Source: Symbiodinium natans
Taxonomy: Eukaryota; Sar; Dinophyceae; Suessiales; Symbiodiniaceae
DNA length: 64,000 nt
Reading direction: 5' to 3'
NCBI GenBank assembly: GCA_905221605.1
Contig: CAJNDS010000001.1
Location: forward strand, 1,592,525 to 1,656,524
A program made the translations under genes and the position numbers. Numbering within the stretch: the stretch's first letter is position 1; the number at the start of each line of letters is the position of its first letter. Below the pieces are notes generated by a model, which was given only the letters and a program-made list of their open reading frames with translations, searched no databases and was not told where the DNA came from. Positions 21,067 to 31,851 of the stretch are shown here, piece after piece.

Positions 21067-22891
21067 GGGCTTCGGCTGCCGGAGGCAACTGCTCTGCATG
21101 CACATTCTCCAAGCTCTGGTTGAATTCCGTTCCGAAGCTCAAGGACTGCAAGTTGCCGGGCAGGGCCTCCGAAGCTCAAGGACTGCAAGTTGCCAGGCAA
21201 GGCCAAATTCTCCAAGCTCTGGTTGAAATTGAAACCGAAGCTCAAGGACTGCAAGCTGCCAGGCAGGGCCACATTCTCCAAGCTCTGGTTGAAGCGATGC
21301 CCGAAGCTCAAGGACCGCAAGCCGCCAGGAAAAACCACATTCTCCAAGCTCTGGTTGAAAAACCTTCCGAAGCTCAAGGACTGCAAGCTGCCAGGCAAGG
21401 CCACATTCTCCAAGCTCTGGTTGAACAACGTTCCGAAGCTCAAGGACTGCAAGCTGTCAGGCAAGGCCACATTCTCCAAGCTCTGGTCGAAATCATTTCC
21501 GAAGCTCAAGGACTGCAAGCTGCCCGGCAAGTCCACATTCTCCAAGCTCTGGTTGAAATTGTCGCCGAAGCTCAAGGACTGCAAGCTGCCAGGCAGGGCC
21601 ACATTCTCCAAGCTCTGGGTGAAAGCTAACTCGAAGGTCAAGGACTGCAAGCTGCCGGGCAAGGCCACATTCTCCAAGCTCTGAATGAACATGTATCCGA
21701 AGCTCAAGGACTGCAAGTTGCCAGGCAAGGCCACGTTCTCCAAGCTCTGGTTGAAATTGTCTCCGAATCTCAAAGACTGCAAGCTGCCCGGCAAAGCCAC
21801 ATTCCCCAAGCTCTGGTTGAAATTGTCTCCGAAGCTCAAGGACTGCAAGCTGCCAGGCAAGGCAAAATTCTCCAAGCTCTGGTTGAACATGGCTCCGAAG
21901 GTCAAGGACTGCAGGCTGCCAGGCAGGGCCACATTCTCCAAGCTCTGGTTGAAAAACCTTCCGAAGCTCAAGGACTGCAAGCTGCCAGGCAAGGTCACAT
22001 TCTCCAAGCTCTGGTTGAACTTCTGTCCGAAGCTCATGGACTGCAAGCTGCCAGGCAAGGCCACATTCTCCAAGCTCTGGTTGAATTCCGTTCCGAAGCT
22101 CAAGGACTGCAAGCTGCCCGGCAATTCCACATTCTCCAAGCTCTGGTTGAATTCCGTTCCGAAGCTCAAGGACTGCAAGCCCTTTGGCAGTTCAACATTC
22201 TCGATACTGACATGACCGGCAAATTTCAACGAACAGATTGCGTCCTTTGCATGTGCCTCCATGGCGCTCAGGTGTTGGCCGTCACATTCTCGCAGAAACG
22301 CAGCTGCTGCGTGCCCTGCACCAAACTAGGTTGGCCCTTGAACCCCCTCATGAACATTCCAAAGTAGGATCCTCTTGCACCCAACAGTGGGGGAAAACCA
22401 TTTAAACATGCCAAGGGCAACCTGTTGAACCACATACGTGATGACATCACCCTGAACTTGCTCCGACAGCGGCTTGGAGTCATCCAGGGTCATGCCACCC
22501 GCCAGCAGGACAGGCGTGCCCCCGAGGGACAAGCCGATGCTTCCTGCGACGTTCTTGCGCAAGTCTTCCACAGTCCTTGTTCATGGTTGGGATTATATTA
22601 AGAACTTAAAAGTGTATTCCTTATTGGGTTTAAAGTACCCTTGAAAATGTAACATGGTACCCAGCTATGACATAGAGTCATGTTGTCATCAAGAGGAAGC
22701 TGCACTTCTGAACCATCGAGACCACAGACCGTCAAGTGTCGGCCGGCGGTAAGGCCACCAAACTCGTCAAGGCACTGACGGAGAACCTTCCGTTCGTCTT
22801 GAGACAGCCCGCGGAGCATGGCCCGGAATCCTGGTGCGGGGTCGGCCATGGGGGCCTTGCACCCTGCCTTGGGTGACCTTGTGGACGACAT
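21063..22891 (-). CDS. LRR protein with ubiquitin-like N-terminus, 3'-truncated copy (LRR gene 1)
   Basis: Three exons: 22891-22680, 22575-22412 and 22315-21063, giving 1629 nt and 542 residues. Residues 1-130 hold a beta-grasp/ubiquitin-like domain with HLTVCGLDGSEVQLPLDDNM, then TVEDLRKNVAGSIGL and DDSKPLSEQVQGDV. An Ala-rich link (HAAAAFLRECDGQH) follows, then about 17 leucine-rich repeats of 22 residues (66 bp) of the form SLENVALPGSLQSLSFGxxF, close to BspA-type LRRs. A signal peptide or membrane segment is not evident. Intron 1 is GA-AG (104 nt) and intron 2 is GC-AG (96 nt). Near the end a 29-bp deletion (repeat spacing 37 instead of 66 bp at 21132-21169) shifts the frame, and the protein then stops in the telomeric array. 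The natural tail seen in gene 2 is missing. It may be a pseudogene. Function is unknown; repeats of this type usually mediate binding. Confidence 0.85.
22576..22679 (-). other. GA-AG intron present in LRR gene 1 only
   Basis: GACT occurs at both borders (AT|GACTCTATG ... AACAAG|GACTGTGG). Removing 104 nt restores NMTVEDLRK exactly as in the paralogue, whose exon 1 is uninterrupted here. The 4-bp repeat fits an insertion with target duplication. Confidence 0.85.
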
Positions 22892-22947
22892 GAACCTATA
22901 CACCTTAATCAGGGTTTGGCAACAGTTGGGAATAGGGTATCCGATCC
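22892..22947 (-). promoter_or_regulatory. 5' flank shared by the two LRR genes
   Basis: The sequence just upstream of the ATG is related in both genes, with GGGTTTGGC and GGGTATCCGATCCCAAT here against GGGTATCGGATCCCAAT at 63368-63424. It probably holds the 5' leader and trans-splice acceptor. No TATA-like box was recognised. Confidence 0.4.
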
Positions 22948-23010
22948 CAATGCTAGGCTAGTACTGTAACACCCTCAACCCTAAACGCCTCAAACAGCTG
23001 GGCGGGCTCA

Positions 23011-23075
23011 GATTTTCCAGGCTCTGGATGGAATAAACCCTAAACCCTAAACCAAGGACTGCAGGCTGCCAAGCC
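23011..23075 (-). pseudogene. Relic LRR unit split by telomeric repeats
   Basis: On the plus strand, TTTTCCAGGCTCTGGATGGAA is followed by 20 bases of CCCTAAA repeat (23034-23053) and then AAGGACTGCAGGCTGCCAAG. The two flanks match consecutive parts of the LRR unit (TTCTCCAAGCTCTGGTTGAA and AAGGACTGCAAGCTGCCAGG). The repeat replaces about 15-20 bases of the unit. Confidence 0.75.
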
Positions 23076-23406
23076 AAACGCCGACACTCCGGTTGCGGTC
23101 ATGTCATGTGAGTGAGAGCCCCAAACCCTGACTAAATTACTAAACCCCACAAACTGAACCCTAAACCCTGCCCTGCACCCTAAACAGTGAACCCCAAAAG
23201 CCTGAAGGCTTAGTACCCTGAAGGCCAAGCCTTGCACCCCAATGCCAACCCTAAAAAGCCGACATCTTAGACCGCAAATCCTCAACTAGCCTCATGATTC
23301 TTTGGGGTCCCTTATTTTCGTAAACCCTAGACTAAATAAACACTAAACCCTAAACCCTTAACCCTAAACCCCAAACCCTAAACCTTTGGGGACTTCTGGA
23401 CCTAAC

Positions 23407-24607
23407 ATCGGCGCACGATTGCTTGATGTGCACCAGGTGCTTCAGCTTGAGTATGTGGGTGTCGCAAACCTTGGGGGGAAACGGTTTAGGGCTTAGGGTT
23501 TGGGTTTATATAGGGTGTAGGGTTTAGGGTTTAGGGTTTAGGGTTGTGGGTGTCGCAAACCTTGGGGGAAACTCAGGCCCCGGGCCCCGAGGCTTCCCCA
23601 AGTGATATACTTTGTACGTATATGTAGCTGTAATAGGAACCCGGAACCGAAAACGTTTTGGAGTACAGTTCTCCAAAACCCAGGTTAACCCCTATATACC
23701 TTGGCAGCCCCGGTAGCCACATTATAATAAGGGTACCCTTTTTTCCGGGGTAGGTTTTTAAAAGGACCCTTGAACCCCACAAAAGGGAAGAGGGCACAAA
23801 GGGGCCACCAAGATACCCGGTTTAGGGTTTAGGGTTTAGGGTTTAGGGTTTAGGGTTTAGGGTTTAGGGTTTAGGGCACATACTTCGGATCTGATAGCCT
23901 CTGATCATCGAAAAGGGGGGGCAAGTCGTGGGCCTTGTCGGGGTTCGGAGGTTAGGGTTTAGGGTTTAGGGTTTAGGGTTTAGGGTTTAAGGTTTAAGGT
24001 TTAGGGTTAGGGCTCAGGGTTTAGGGTTTAGGGTTTAGGGCTTGAGCCTTTACGGCCTTCCAGGAGCATTGAGTGACATGACGAGAGCCCTTTTCTAGAG
24101 CGCGTGGCGTGCGAACCCTGAACCATAGGCCCTAAACTCCAAACCCCAAACCCCAAACCCTAAACCCCAAACCCCAATCCCTAAACCTGCAGATACCTGA
24201 GAATAGGTCTCGGAGTCTATCTCTGAACCCTAAACTTCGGGGTTCTTAGTAGGGAATGAGGGAATGACGGTTTAGGGCTTAGGGTTTTGGGTTTAGGGCT
24301 TAGGGTATCATGAAGAACCCTTTCAATTTTGATCATAAGGGGGATATAAGGTGTCGCATTCTCTACTAAGAAACAGTAAAAACAAACACCGTGGTAAACC
24401 CTAAACTTCCCTAAGCCCTAAACCCTAAACCTCCCGAATCGCAAACCCTAGTCCGTGAACCCTGAACACGCATAAACTCTGAACTTCCCGCACCCTAAAC
24501 CCCAAACCCCAAACCCTAAACCCTAAACCCTAATCCGTGAACCCTGAACACGCACAGCCCAAGTTCGGGCAAGGACCTTGACGTGGCTGGAGACGTCCTC
24601 GAGGAGC
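23407..24607 (-). CDS. Three in-phase exons, uncharacterised protein, partial
   Basis: Exons 24607-24556 (LLEDVSSHVKVLARTWA, donor GCT|GTGCGTG), 23933-23880 (AHDLPPLFDDQRLSDPKY, acceptor GACAAG|G, donor TAT|GTGCCC followed by CCCTAAA) and 23469-23407 (VCDTHILKLKHLVHIKQSC, acceptor CCCAAG|G, donor GAT|GTTAGG). All junctions are phase 0. No family was recognised. Another exon may lie at about 24110-24060. The gene starts upstream of 24.6 kb and its end was not found before the LRR relic. Confidence 0.5.
23454..23572 (+). repeat. Telomeric tract between 28-bp direct repeats
   Basis: TGTGGGTGTCGCAAACCTTG plus GGGGAAAC occurs at 23454-23482 (with one extra G) and again at 23545-23572. Between them lie 62 bp of degenerate then perfect TTTAGGG units. 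The first copy includes the acceptor and first codons of the exon at 23469. Confidence 0.9.
23695..23811. mobile_element. Family A miniature inverted-repeat element
   Basis: Contains CGGTAGCCACATTATAATAA, GGGTACCCTTTTTTCC and ACCCTTGAACCCC, ending GGGGCCACCAAG. Confidence 0.55.
24241..24372. mobile_element. Family B element with internal telomeric tract
   Basis: The left end GGTTCTTAGTAGGGAATGAG mirrors the right end CATTCTCTACTAAGAAAC. TTTAGGG-like units at 24270-24306 sit inside. Confidence 0.6.
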
Positions 24608-25251
24608 CTACCGAGCGACCATCATACTATACTGAACTTGGAACCCCAGCAAAAATCCTAATTTTTGCTGTTTCTTAGGAGTTATGGTACCCAAAAATTG
24701 AAAAGATATTGCCAAGAACCCCGAAGCACAGGTGTAGGGTTTATTGTAGGGATTTTTACGATTGAGGCCGTTTAGGGTTTAGGTTTTTTTGGGGGGTTGA
24801 GGGTGTTTAGGGCTTTGGGTTTGGGGTTTAGGGTTTAGGGACGCCAAGGGATTAAAAGGACTTTCATAGGGACACCAGGGGCTTCAGTTTATGGTCTAGT
24901 CGGGTTTAGGGTTTAGTTCAGCTTTTGGGGGAGCTTTATTACTTTAGTTTTTTCACTGACATATCTATGTGTTTTTTTCGGGGGGTAGCAGGGGAGAGTG
25001 TTGTTTAGTTTTGGGGGGGACATACGCATGCAAAAGAAGTCTATGGCTTGTGGTTTGTCTTTTGGGCTTATCTAGGGTGTTGGGAGGGTTTGGGGCTTCC
25101 GGAGGGGGCTTGGGGCTGTAGCGTCGGATTAGGGTTTTAAGGCATGGAGCATTCGGGTTTATTGGGTAAGTGAGGGTTCAGTTTTGAAGGTCAGTTCAAA
25201 GAACCAGCAAGGCCAACGTGCAGGGGAGCTTAAGGTGGAGGCTCAAAGGTG

Positions 25252-25399
25252 CTCTAAACCCTAAACCCTAAACCCTAAACCCTAAACCCTAAACCCTAAA
25301 CCCTAAACCCTAAACCCTAAACCCTAAACCCTAAACCCTAAACCCTAAACCCTAAACCCTAAACCCTAAACCCTAAACCCTAACCCTAAACCCTAAACT
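25252..25399 (-). repeat. Interstitial telomeric array, CCCTAAA x ~21
   Basis: A nearly perfect heptamer array, followed by exon-like sequence at about 25430-25540. Confidence 0.97.
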
Positions 25400-25630
25400 T
25401 CAAATCAGCGGGGGTGTTCAGGGTGCAGGTTTAGAGTTCAGGCTCCAAGTTTCAGGAGCTAAGGGCCACATTTTTCGCAGCAGCCAGCCGGCGCAAAAAA
25501 CGAAAGTCCCCTAGGCACAGTGTTCCTCGTGTCCTCTCTCGTGCCGGGGTTTAGGGTTTAGGGTTTAGGGTTTAAAGTTTAGGGTTTAGGGTTTAGGGTT
25601 TAGGGTTTAGGGTGGGGGCAGGGAGTGGAC

Positions 25631-25883
25631 CTGGAGAATGTGCTCGCTCGCCCATCGCTCCTGCATGTCTGCATCGTCGAGACAATTCTGGATCTCCTGG
25701 ATGATCTGCACAGCTACCATCGGCAACGGTTGTGATTCGAACCGGAAGGGTGGGACGGGCTCGCCAAGCCACTTCCGCGCTGCCAAAACTCGAAGTCTGG
25801 TCCCCAGCCAACGATGTGAGGCGGATCTTCTCGTGCAAGTTCAGCGGGGAGGTCCAATTCTCCTCTATCGGCTCGGTCGGCAT
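25631..25883 (-). pseudogene. Coding fragment with apparent frameshifts, uncharacterised
   Basis: Minus-strand frames give EENWTSPLNLHEKIRLTSLA, then in another frame PDFEFWQR, then in the third KWLGEPVPPFRFESQPLP and QIIQEIQNCLDDADMQERWA. All three look coding and abut, as if one exon had suffered two single-base shifts. The last frame reaches either the donor CTCCAG|GTCCAC at 25631 or a TAA in the flanking CCCTAAA array. A miniature element with GGGCGCCC lies just upstream. It could be a decayed exon or sequencing errors. Confidence 0.5.
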
Positions 25884-25999
25884 GGCGAGAAAGGGCGCCC
25901 TTTTCGGCTTACAGGGCTCAGGGAATCCTTTAAAGGGAAGAAGAGCCTACTTTGGGCCCTTGACGGTAAGGCCCGTAGTGCGGGGTGGCGGCGGCCGGG

Positions 26000-27389
26000 A
26001 GTAAAGAGTGTGTGGCAGCGGGGATGCCTTCTAAATAAGCCAAGGGAGAGACCTAATGAGTGTCGAATCAGTGTGTAATGACGACCTTTATGTTTTCACT
26101 TAAACTTGTTGCCCTTGTGCCTTCTGTACCCTAAACCCTAAACCCTAAACCCTAAACCCTAAACCCTAAACCCTAAACCCTAAACCCTAAACCCTAAACC
26201 CTAAACCCTAAACCCTAAACCCTAAACCCTAAACCCTAAACCCTAAGCCAAGTTCGAGGTTCACGGATTCACGGGTACCTATCACCTAGAATCGACTTAG
26301 AACCTACTTGGAGACTTGGACTTGGGGGACTGAGGAACCCTAAACCCAAACCCTAAACTCCCCCCTCCCTCCCCCCGGCCTGCAGATATAGTCCACCACC
26401 AGCTGGTGCTCACCTCGGTTCTCCAGTGTGGTTCAAGGTTTAGGGTTTAGGGGTTAGGGTGTACAGACCCTAGACACTGCCCTAGACTCCCTGGACCCCC
26501 TAGACTCCCTAGACCCTAGAGCCCCCTTCGACTCGGCCCTTCGACCATAACCTAGGGAAAAATGGGGCTTGCAGAGCGTACACGGGTTAAACCCTAAACC
26601 CTAAACCCTAAACCCGAAACCCTTCTCAGCCCAGATCGTCCGAAGCCCTGAGGCTCTCAGCCCTTGGCTGCTGTGCTTCGCCGAGCTGGCTAGCAATGCT
26701 GCCTCAAAAACCGGGTTTAGGGTTTAGGGTTTAGGGTTTGGGGTTTGGGGTTTAGGGTTTAGGGTTTAGGGTTTCGGGGTTTAGGGTTTAGGGCTTCGGG
26801 TTTAGTTTCTTGCCCTTCGGGGATGCTTCGCGTCGGGGAGTTTAGGGCTCTTCGGGGCTCTTGGGATTCATGCGGTTCTTGGGGTTCTTGGGGGTTCTTG
26901 GGGGTTCGTGGGGTTGTTGGGGTTCGGATTGAACTAGGGTGGATTCTTGGTGCTTGGGATTGTTTTGGGTTTTTTTGGGGATTCTTGCCTTTCTTGGGGT
27001 TATGGGAGATTCTCGGGGTTCAGGTTCTTCAGGTTTAGGGGTTTGGGTTCTAAGGGTCATGAACTGCAGCTTTTGGGCTGTTTTGTGGGGGTTTAGGGCT
27101 TTTGGGGCATTAATCCTCCCCACATGGCAAACCCAAGGGGCCCCATATTCAGTCATAGACGAAGGGCTTCAAGTCTCATCCCCTGCAAAGATCAAAGCTG
27201 AAGCTAGCCTACTTGGCTGCTACGCAGAGTTCTCAGCTAGTCTCAACCCACACCCTCAACCCTGTGACTTAAACTTAAACCCCACACCCTAGACCATAAA
27301 CCCTAAACCTACCCCTAACCCCTAAACCCTACGCCCGAAACCCGAAAAAGACCCCAAACCCTAAACCCTAAACCCTCAACCCATCTGAC
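26000..27389. other. Arrays and ambiguous exon-like islands
   Basis: The CCCTAAA array at 26130-26249 is followed by islands at 26380-26432 and 26630-26712. Each has an open frame on both strands: NRGEHQLVVDYICRPG (minus) or IVHHQLVLTSVLQCG (plus) in the first; SSQGLRASGLRTIWAEKG (minus) or IVRSPEALSPWLLCFAELA (plus) in the second. Both lie between CCCTAAA and TTTAGGG, as exons do here. 26820-27360 is G/T-rich sequence without a convincing gene. Confidence 0.4.
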
Positions 27390-27437
27390 CTCTCCAATCT
27401 TCTCGAACTCTGTGATCGGCCACGTGCCAGCGACTGC
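27390..27437 (-). CDS. Single internal exon, uncharacterised
   Basis: Acceptor CCACAG|GCA and donor GAG|GTCAGATG, 16 codons reading AVAGTWPITEFEKIGE, phase 0 to 0. The ending FEKIGE recalls the start of a protein kinase domain, but no following exon supports that. Confidence 0.45.
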
Positions 27438-27539
27438 CTGTGGCTTGGCTAGCGACCCTAAACCCTAAACCCTAAACCCCAAACCCCAAACCCTAAACCC
27501 TAAACCCTAAACCCTAAACCCTAAACCCTAAACCCTAAC

Positions 27540-29740
27540 CAAGCGTGCCCTAAACCCTAAACCCTAAACTTGGACCCTAAAGCCTAAAAACCCTGAGCCC
27601 CTCGTGGTTAGCACAGCAGGAGGAACTACAGCTCAATTGGGAATTGGCAAAAAACTTTATGGTTTTATAAGGATTACATTGAGATTAGGGGTAGCAAAGA
27701 TATAGAAACATGATCAAAAACCTACAAGTATTTCTGACTAGGGTCGAGATATGAGGGTTGAGGTTTAGCGTTTAGAACACGCTAAACCCTAAACCTTAAA
27801 CCTTAAACCTTAAACTCTAAACTCTAAACCCTAAACCCTAAACCCTAAACCCTAAACCCTAACCCTAAACCTAAGCCCTAAACCCTCTTTTGGATGCGCC
27901 TCGGTCCAGACATCGTGCCCTTGAACCTGAAAAGAAGAAAGCTTACTGGTTCTTAGGCACCTTTCAGGTTTAGGGTTTAGGGTTTAGGGTTATGTAAGGT
28001 GTAGGGTTTATAGGGTTTAGGGATAATGCTTGGGGTGTCGGGCCACGTTTAGGGCGTAGGGCTTCAGGAACAGGCCACGAGGGACTTCTATTCTCAGGCA
28101 GCTAGGTTAAGTTAGGTGGTGAGTTCTCTAAAGTATGGTCCTTTTTTGCGGTTGCTATTTTAAGCCGGCCCCTCTCATTTATGCTACCCCAAGAGTGACA
28201 ATGATTTAGAGGACTGGCCATATTGTTTCTATAGGGAGCAGAGAACTCTCCCTTCCTCCCTCAGCGCAAGACTGGAACCCAGTCCTGACTTAGGGTTCAG
28301 GGCTTAGGGTTTTGGGTTTTGGGGTTTAGGGTTTAGGGTTTAGGGTTTAGGGCTTTAGGGGCGGCCAGATTTAACCTCCAACCACCACCCATCATGAGAG
28401 CTCCCTCGGAAAGTAGGCCCCCTGAACTTTCTGAACACGCGGATACCCCAACTCTCTTTACCTACATCTTTGCAGCAACTGCCTCATTACTAGTAGGGGG
28501 TAAAGAGAGGCAAGCCCCGACACAAACTGACTGAAACCGAAACATGTTCGCCTCGGAGCTCCCTGTGGATGATTGAGGTAATTCCAAGGGTTTAGGGTCT
28601 AACCTTGCTGCCCCTAAGCCCTAAACCATAACCCCTACACCCTAAGCCTTCGGAACCCTGAACCCTGAAGCCCAAACAAAACCTAGTTTGCTTAAACAGG
28701 TTCTTTGTAGGGAACTTCACAGTACAACAAAGGGAGCAAGGGCCCTACTGCACTATGGCTGGGCGACCGAGACTTAACGACTAGTGCTGGCTGGAAAAAG
28801 TACATGTCATTTGGTTTCTTCGGGGCCTCTAACCAGAAAGGCTCGTTTAAGGTTGCGTACTCACCTAAGTCAAACACTCAAGCCTAAACGTCAAGCAAGG
28901 CTTCGGGGGGTCAGGGTCTACTTGGACGTTCATGGTACGTAAGCCAAGTAGAACTATACTTATAACTTATAACCCCAACATTAACCCTATCAGGGGAGCC
29001 TAAGGTGCTCAAGTGGGATATGACTGATAACTACTCTTCGAACAACGTGCCAAGTACCCGCAAACCTCCAAGTAGGGTTCGCCTTGACTTGACCCAGGGG
29101 TAGCCAAGGAATAAAAGGGCGCCCGTTTTGGCTGTTAAAGGGCATTACAAGGAGACCTAAACCCTCAAAAGGGAATGAGGGTCTACTCTGGGTCCTAGTT
29201 ACCCTAAACCCTAAACCCTGAACCCTGAACCCTAAACCCTAAACCCTAAACCCTAAACCCTAAACCCTAAACCCTCAACCTGAACCTTAGAGTTGAATAT
29301 GCCAAAGTTTCAGGGCTTGGGGCTAAGGAGGGCAACAGCTCATGTGGCTAGTGTGTGCTCGACCTAGGACGTGGGGGTTGGTAGGGGTTTTAGGGACCCC
29401 AAGCCCTAAACCCTAAACCCTAAACCCTAAACCCTAAACCCTAAACCTTCGGGCTTCGCGCAGGCTGTGCACCAGGTTCTTGTTCAACTCGGGGCTGCTT
29501 TTGCCAAGGAGGGAGTCGAAATCCTAATCACCAAACTCTCAGAACGGTGAACTTTAGGGTTTAGGGTTTAGGGTTTAGGGTTTAGGGTTTAGGGTTTAGG
29601 GCAAACCGTAGCAAAACCCAATGGCATCAGCCCGTAGACTACTCATGTTAAACAGCGCAAAGCTTAGACCTCTAGACGACCAAAACCCTGTTCCTATAAA
29701 CTCTAAACCCGATGATGCTCAACTCTGGCCCCCTGCACCC
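27540..29740. other. Repeats and miniature elements, no resolved gene
   Basis: CCCTAAA arrays lie at 27460-27540, 27810-27885, 29200-29275 and 29405-29450, and TTTAGGG at 28320-28350 and 29553-29600. An element with ATTCTCTAAAGTATGGTCC-like ends lies near 28120-28250 (a relative starts near 46110). Family C is at 28919-29074 and a GGGCGCCC-type element at 29098-29200. Confidence 0.55.
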
Positions 29741-29747
29741 CCCACAG

Positions 29748-29808
29748 CGCGCGGCCTTGCAAAGGCGCTCTGGAGAGAGGCAGACGAAAGCTGTGCCCTG
29801 GCGCGGAG
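29748..29808 (+). CDS. Single internal exon, plus strand, uncharacterised
   Basis: A long pyrimidine tract ends in CACCCCCCACAG|CG, and the donor is CGGAG|GTTTTG. It has nineteen codons reading RGLAKALWREADESCALAR, phase 1 to 2. The classical acceptor makes the strand fairly clear. No partner exons were joined. Confidence 0.45.
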
Positions 29809-31851
29809 GTTTTGAGGGGTTCAGGGTTTCGGGTTTGGGGGTTCAGGGTTTAGGGCTTCGGGCTCAGGGGGTTCAGGATTTCGGGTTTGGGGTGGGTGGC
29901 TTTCGTGGTTTTGGAGCCTTGGTGCTCGGGTGTTCGGATTCAGGGCTTAGGTAGTTAGGGGTTTAGGGTTTAAGGTTGCGGGGTTGACCACTTCCCACGA
30001 ACCTTGAACAAGGGAGGCCTTTTGGTGGCCGCCCTAAACCCTAAACCCTAAACCCTAAACCCTAAACCCTAAACCCTAAACCCTAAATCCTAAACCCTAA
30101 ACCCTAAACCTACCCCCGAGGCAACTGAGCTTTAAACACCTCCGAGAGGGGCCCATTGGGGAAAGTGTCCAACAGGTTCCACTTGGAGGTTCATGGCAAA
30201 CCCTAAACCCTAAACCCTAAACCCTGAACCCCAAACCCTAAACCCTAAACCCTTCTAACCCACCTATAAGCCCCCTCAAGTGCCCTCATATGGTTATAAG
30301 CACAGCTATAAGCACAGTTATAATTGGTTAATACCATGAACTTCCCGGCATCGTTCCTTAGCCCTCAAAGTTCTCGCTAGTGGAAGGGGGGGGTTTAGAA
30401 CCCAAGGCCAACCCCAAAACCCCGAAACCCCAAACCCCAAACCCCCAAAACCCAAAAACCCTCAACCCTAAACCCTAAGCCCTAAACCCTGAAATTTGGG
30501 TGCTAGGCCCTAAACCCCAAAACCCCGAAGCCCCTAAACCCTAAGCTCTAAATTTGGGATTTGGGTGTTTCCAAAAAAGGGGAACCCCTTTTATGCCCCA
30601 AATAAGAGTAGAATCGACTTAAAGCGGACCCCCAAAAGGGGTACCCCTATTTTCGGACACCCCCATATAGGGCTAACCCTAAACCCTAAACCCTAAACCC
30701 TAAACCCTAAACCCTAAACCCTCAGGAATTCCTGAACCGGCTCCAGCAGGAAGAGGTAGTGCCGCTTGTAGGCCGCGCCAACGACCTCCCCGGAGGCTCC
30801 ATGACCCCTTGGGAGCTAGGGTTTAGGGGGCTTAGGGGCTTAGGGGTTTAGGGTTTAGAGTTTAGGGTTTAGGGTTAGGGTTTAGGGTTTAGGGCTTAGA
30901 GTTTAGGGTTTAGGGTTTCGGGGTTCCTTCAAGTATACTTGGGATACTGATATGCTTCAAGGACGGACTAGAATTGAGTTGGATTCCCAACAAGATGTCA
31001 TGGAAACTGGCTCAAGAGTTTTGGCGGACATGGGTCCGATGCAGGTCCCGGAGGTGCTAGGGGAGAAGAGTCTGAGAAGGCTTTCGGCTTTTGGGGGCTT
31101 CGGGCTTAAGGGTATGTAGGGAGGAGGTTTATAAGCTTGCAGGCTTTGGGGTTCGGAAGTTTGGCTCACGGGTATAGGGATCACGGCGTTAAGGGTTTAG
31201 GGTCAGATCGTCGGAAGATTGATGGGTTCTGTCTTCGAGGTTCAAATGTTTAGCGTTCAAGGCTTCTGAGGTATGTAGGGTTCAGGGTTCAGGGTTCAAG
31301 GTTCAGGGTATAGGGTTTGTGAAACATATGTCCGCGCAGACAACCCAGGGGCACCTCAAACCTCAAAACCCTAAACCTCAAAACCCTGAACCCTAAACCC
31401 TAACCCTGAGCGAACGCCCAATCCCCAGGCATTGAACTGCAACCAGTCCAGGATTCCTTCTTTGAACCTGTGTTCTTAGGGTTTAGGGTTTAGGGTTCAG
31501 GGTTTCGGGTCTATGGGCCCTTCCTTACATACTTCTTATTTTACAGTATGAAACCCGAGGGCACATACATCACAACACTTATAAAAGGAAGTATACAAGG
31601 GACCATATTCAGGGACCATGTAACCCTTAGACGTAGAGACCCCCGGTCACATCACCGAGCGCTAGGTTTCCGGATGCCCTTTAAACCCTAACCCTAAACC
31701 CTAAACCCGAAACCCTAAACTCTAAACCCTAAACGCGCGAATTGCTTAGTACTATTGGGTGGCTGCAGATGTCCTGGGTTCGGGTTTAGGGTGCTTGGGG
31801 TTCAGGGTCTGGGTCGAGGAATGAAGGCATTTAGGGTGTAGAGTTTAGAGC

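Noticed and set aside
21120-22190. CRISPR-like array (regular 66-bp spacing with variable segments)
   Set aside because: The period equals 22 codons, variation respects the protein frame and the units encode leucine-rich repeats.
21120-22215. Plus-strand ORFs across LRR gene 1 (repeats such as KLKDCKLPGKATFSKLWLK)
   Set aside because: They are antisense readings of the 66-bp LRR repeat. The minus frame has the conserved LRR consensus, the ubiquitin-like exons and matching splice sites. The same holds for 61361-62935 over gene 2.
27390-27437. Start of a protein kinase domain (FEKIGE)
   Set aside because: Six residues only; no glycine-rich loop or catalytic motif was found in following islands.
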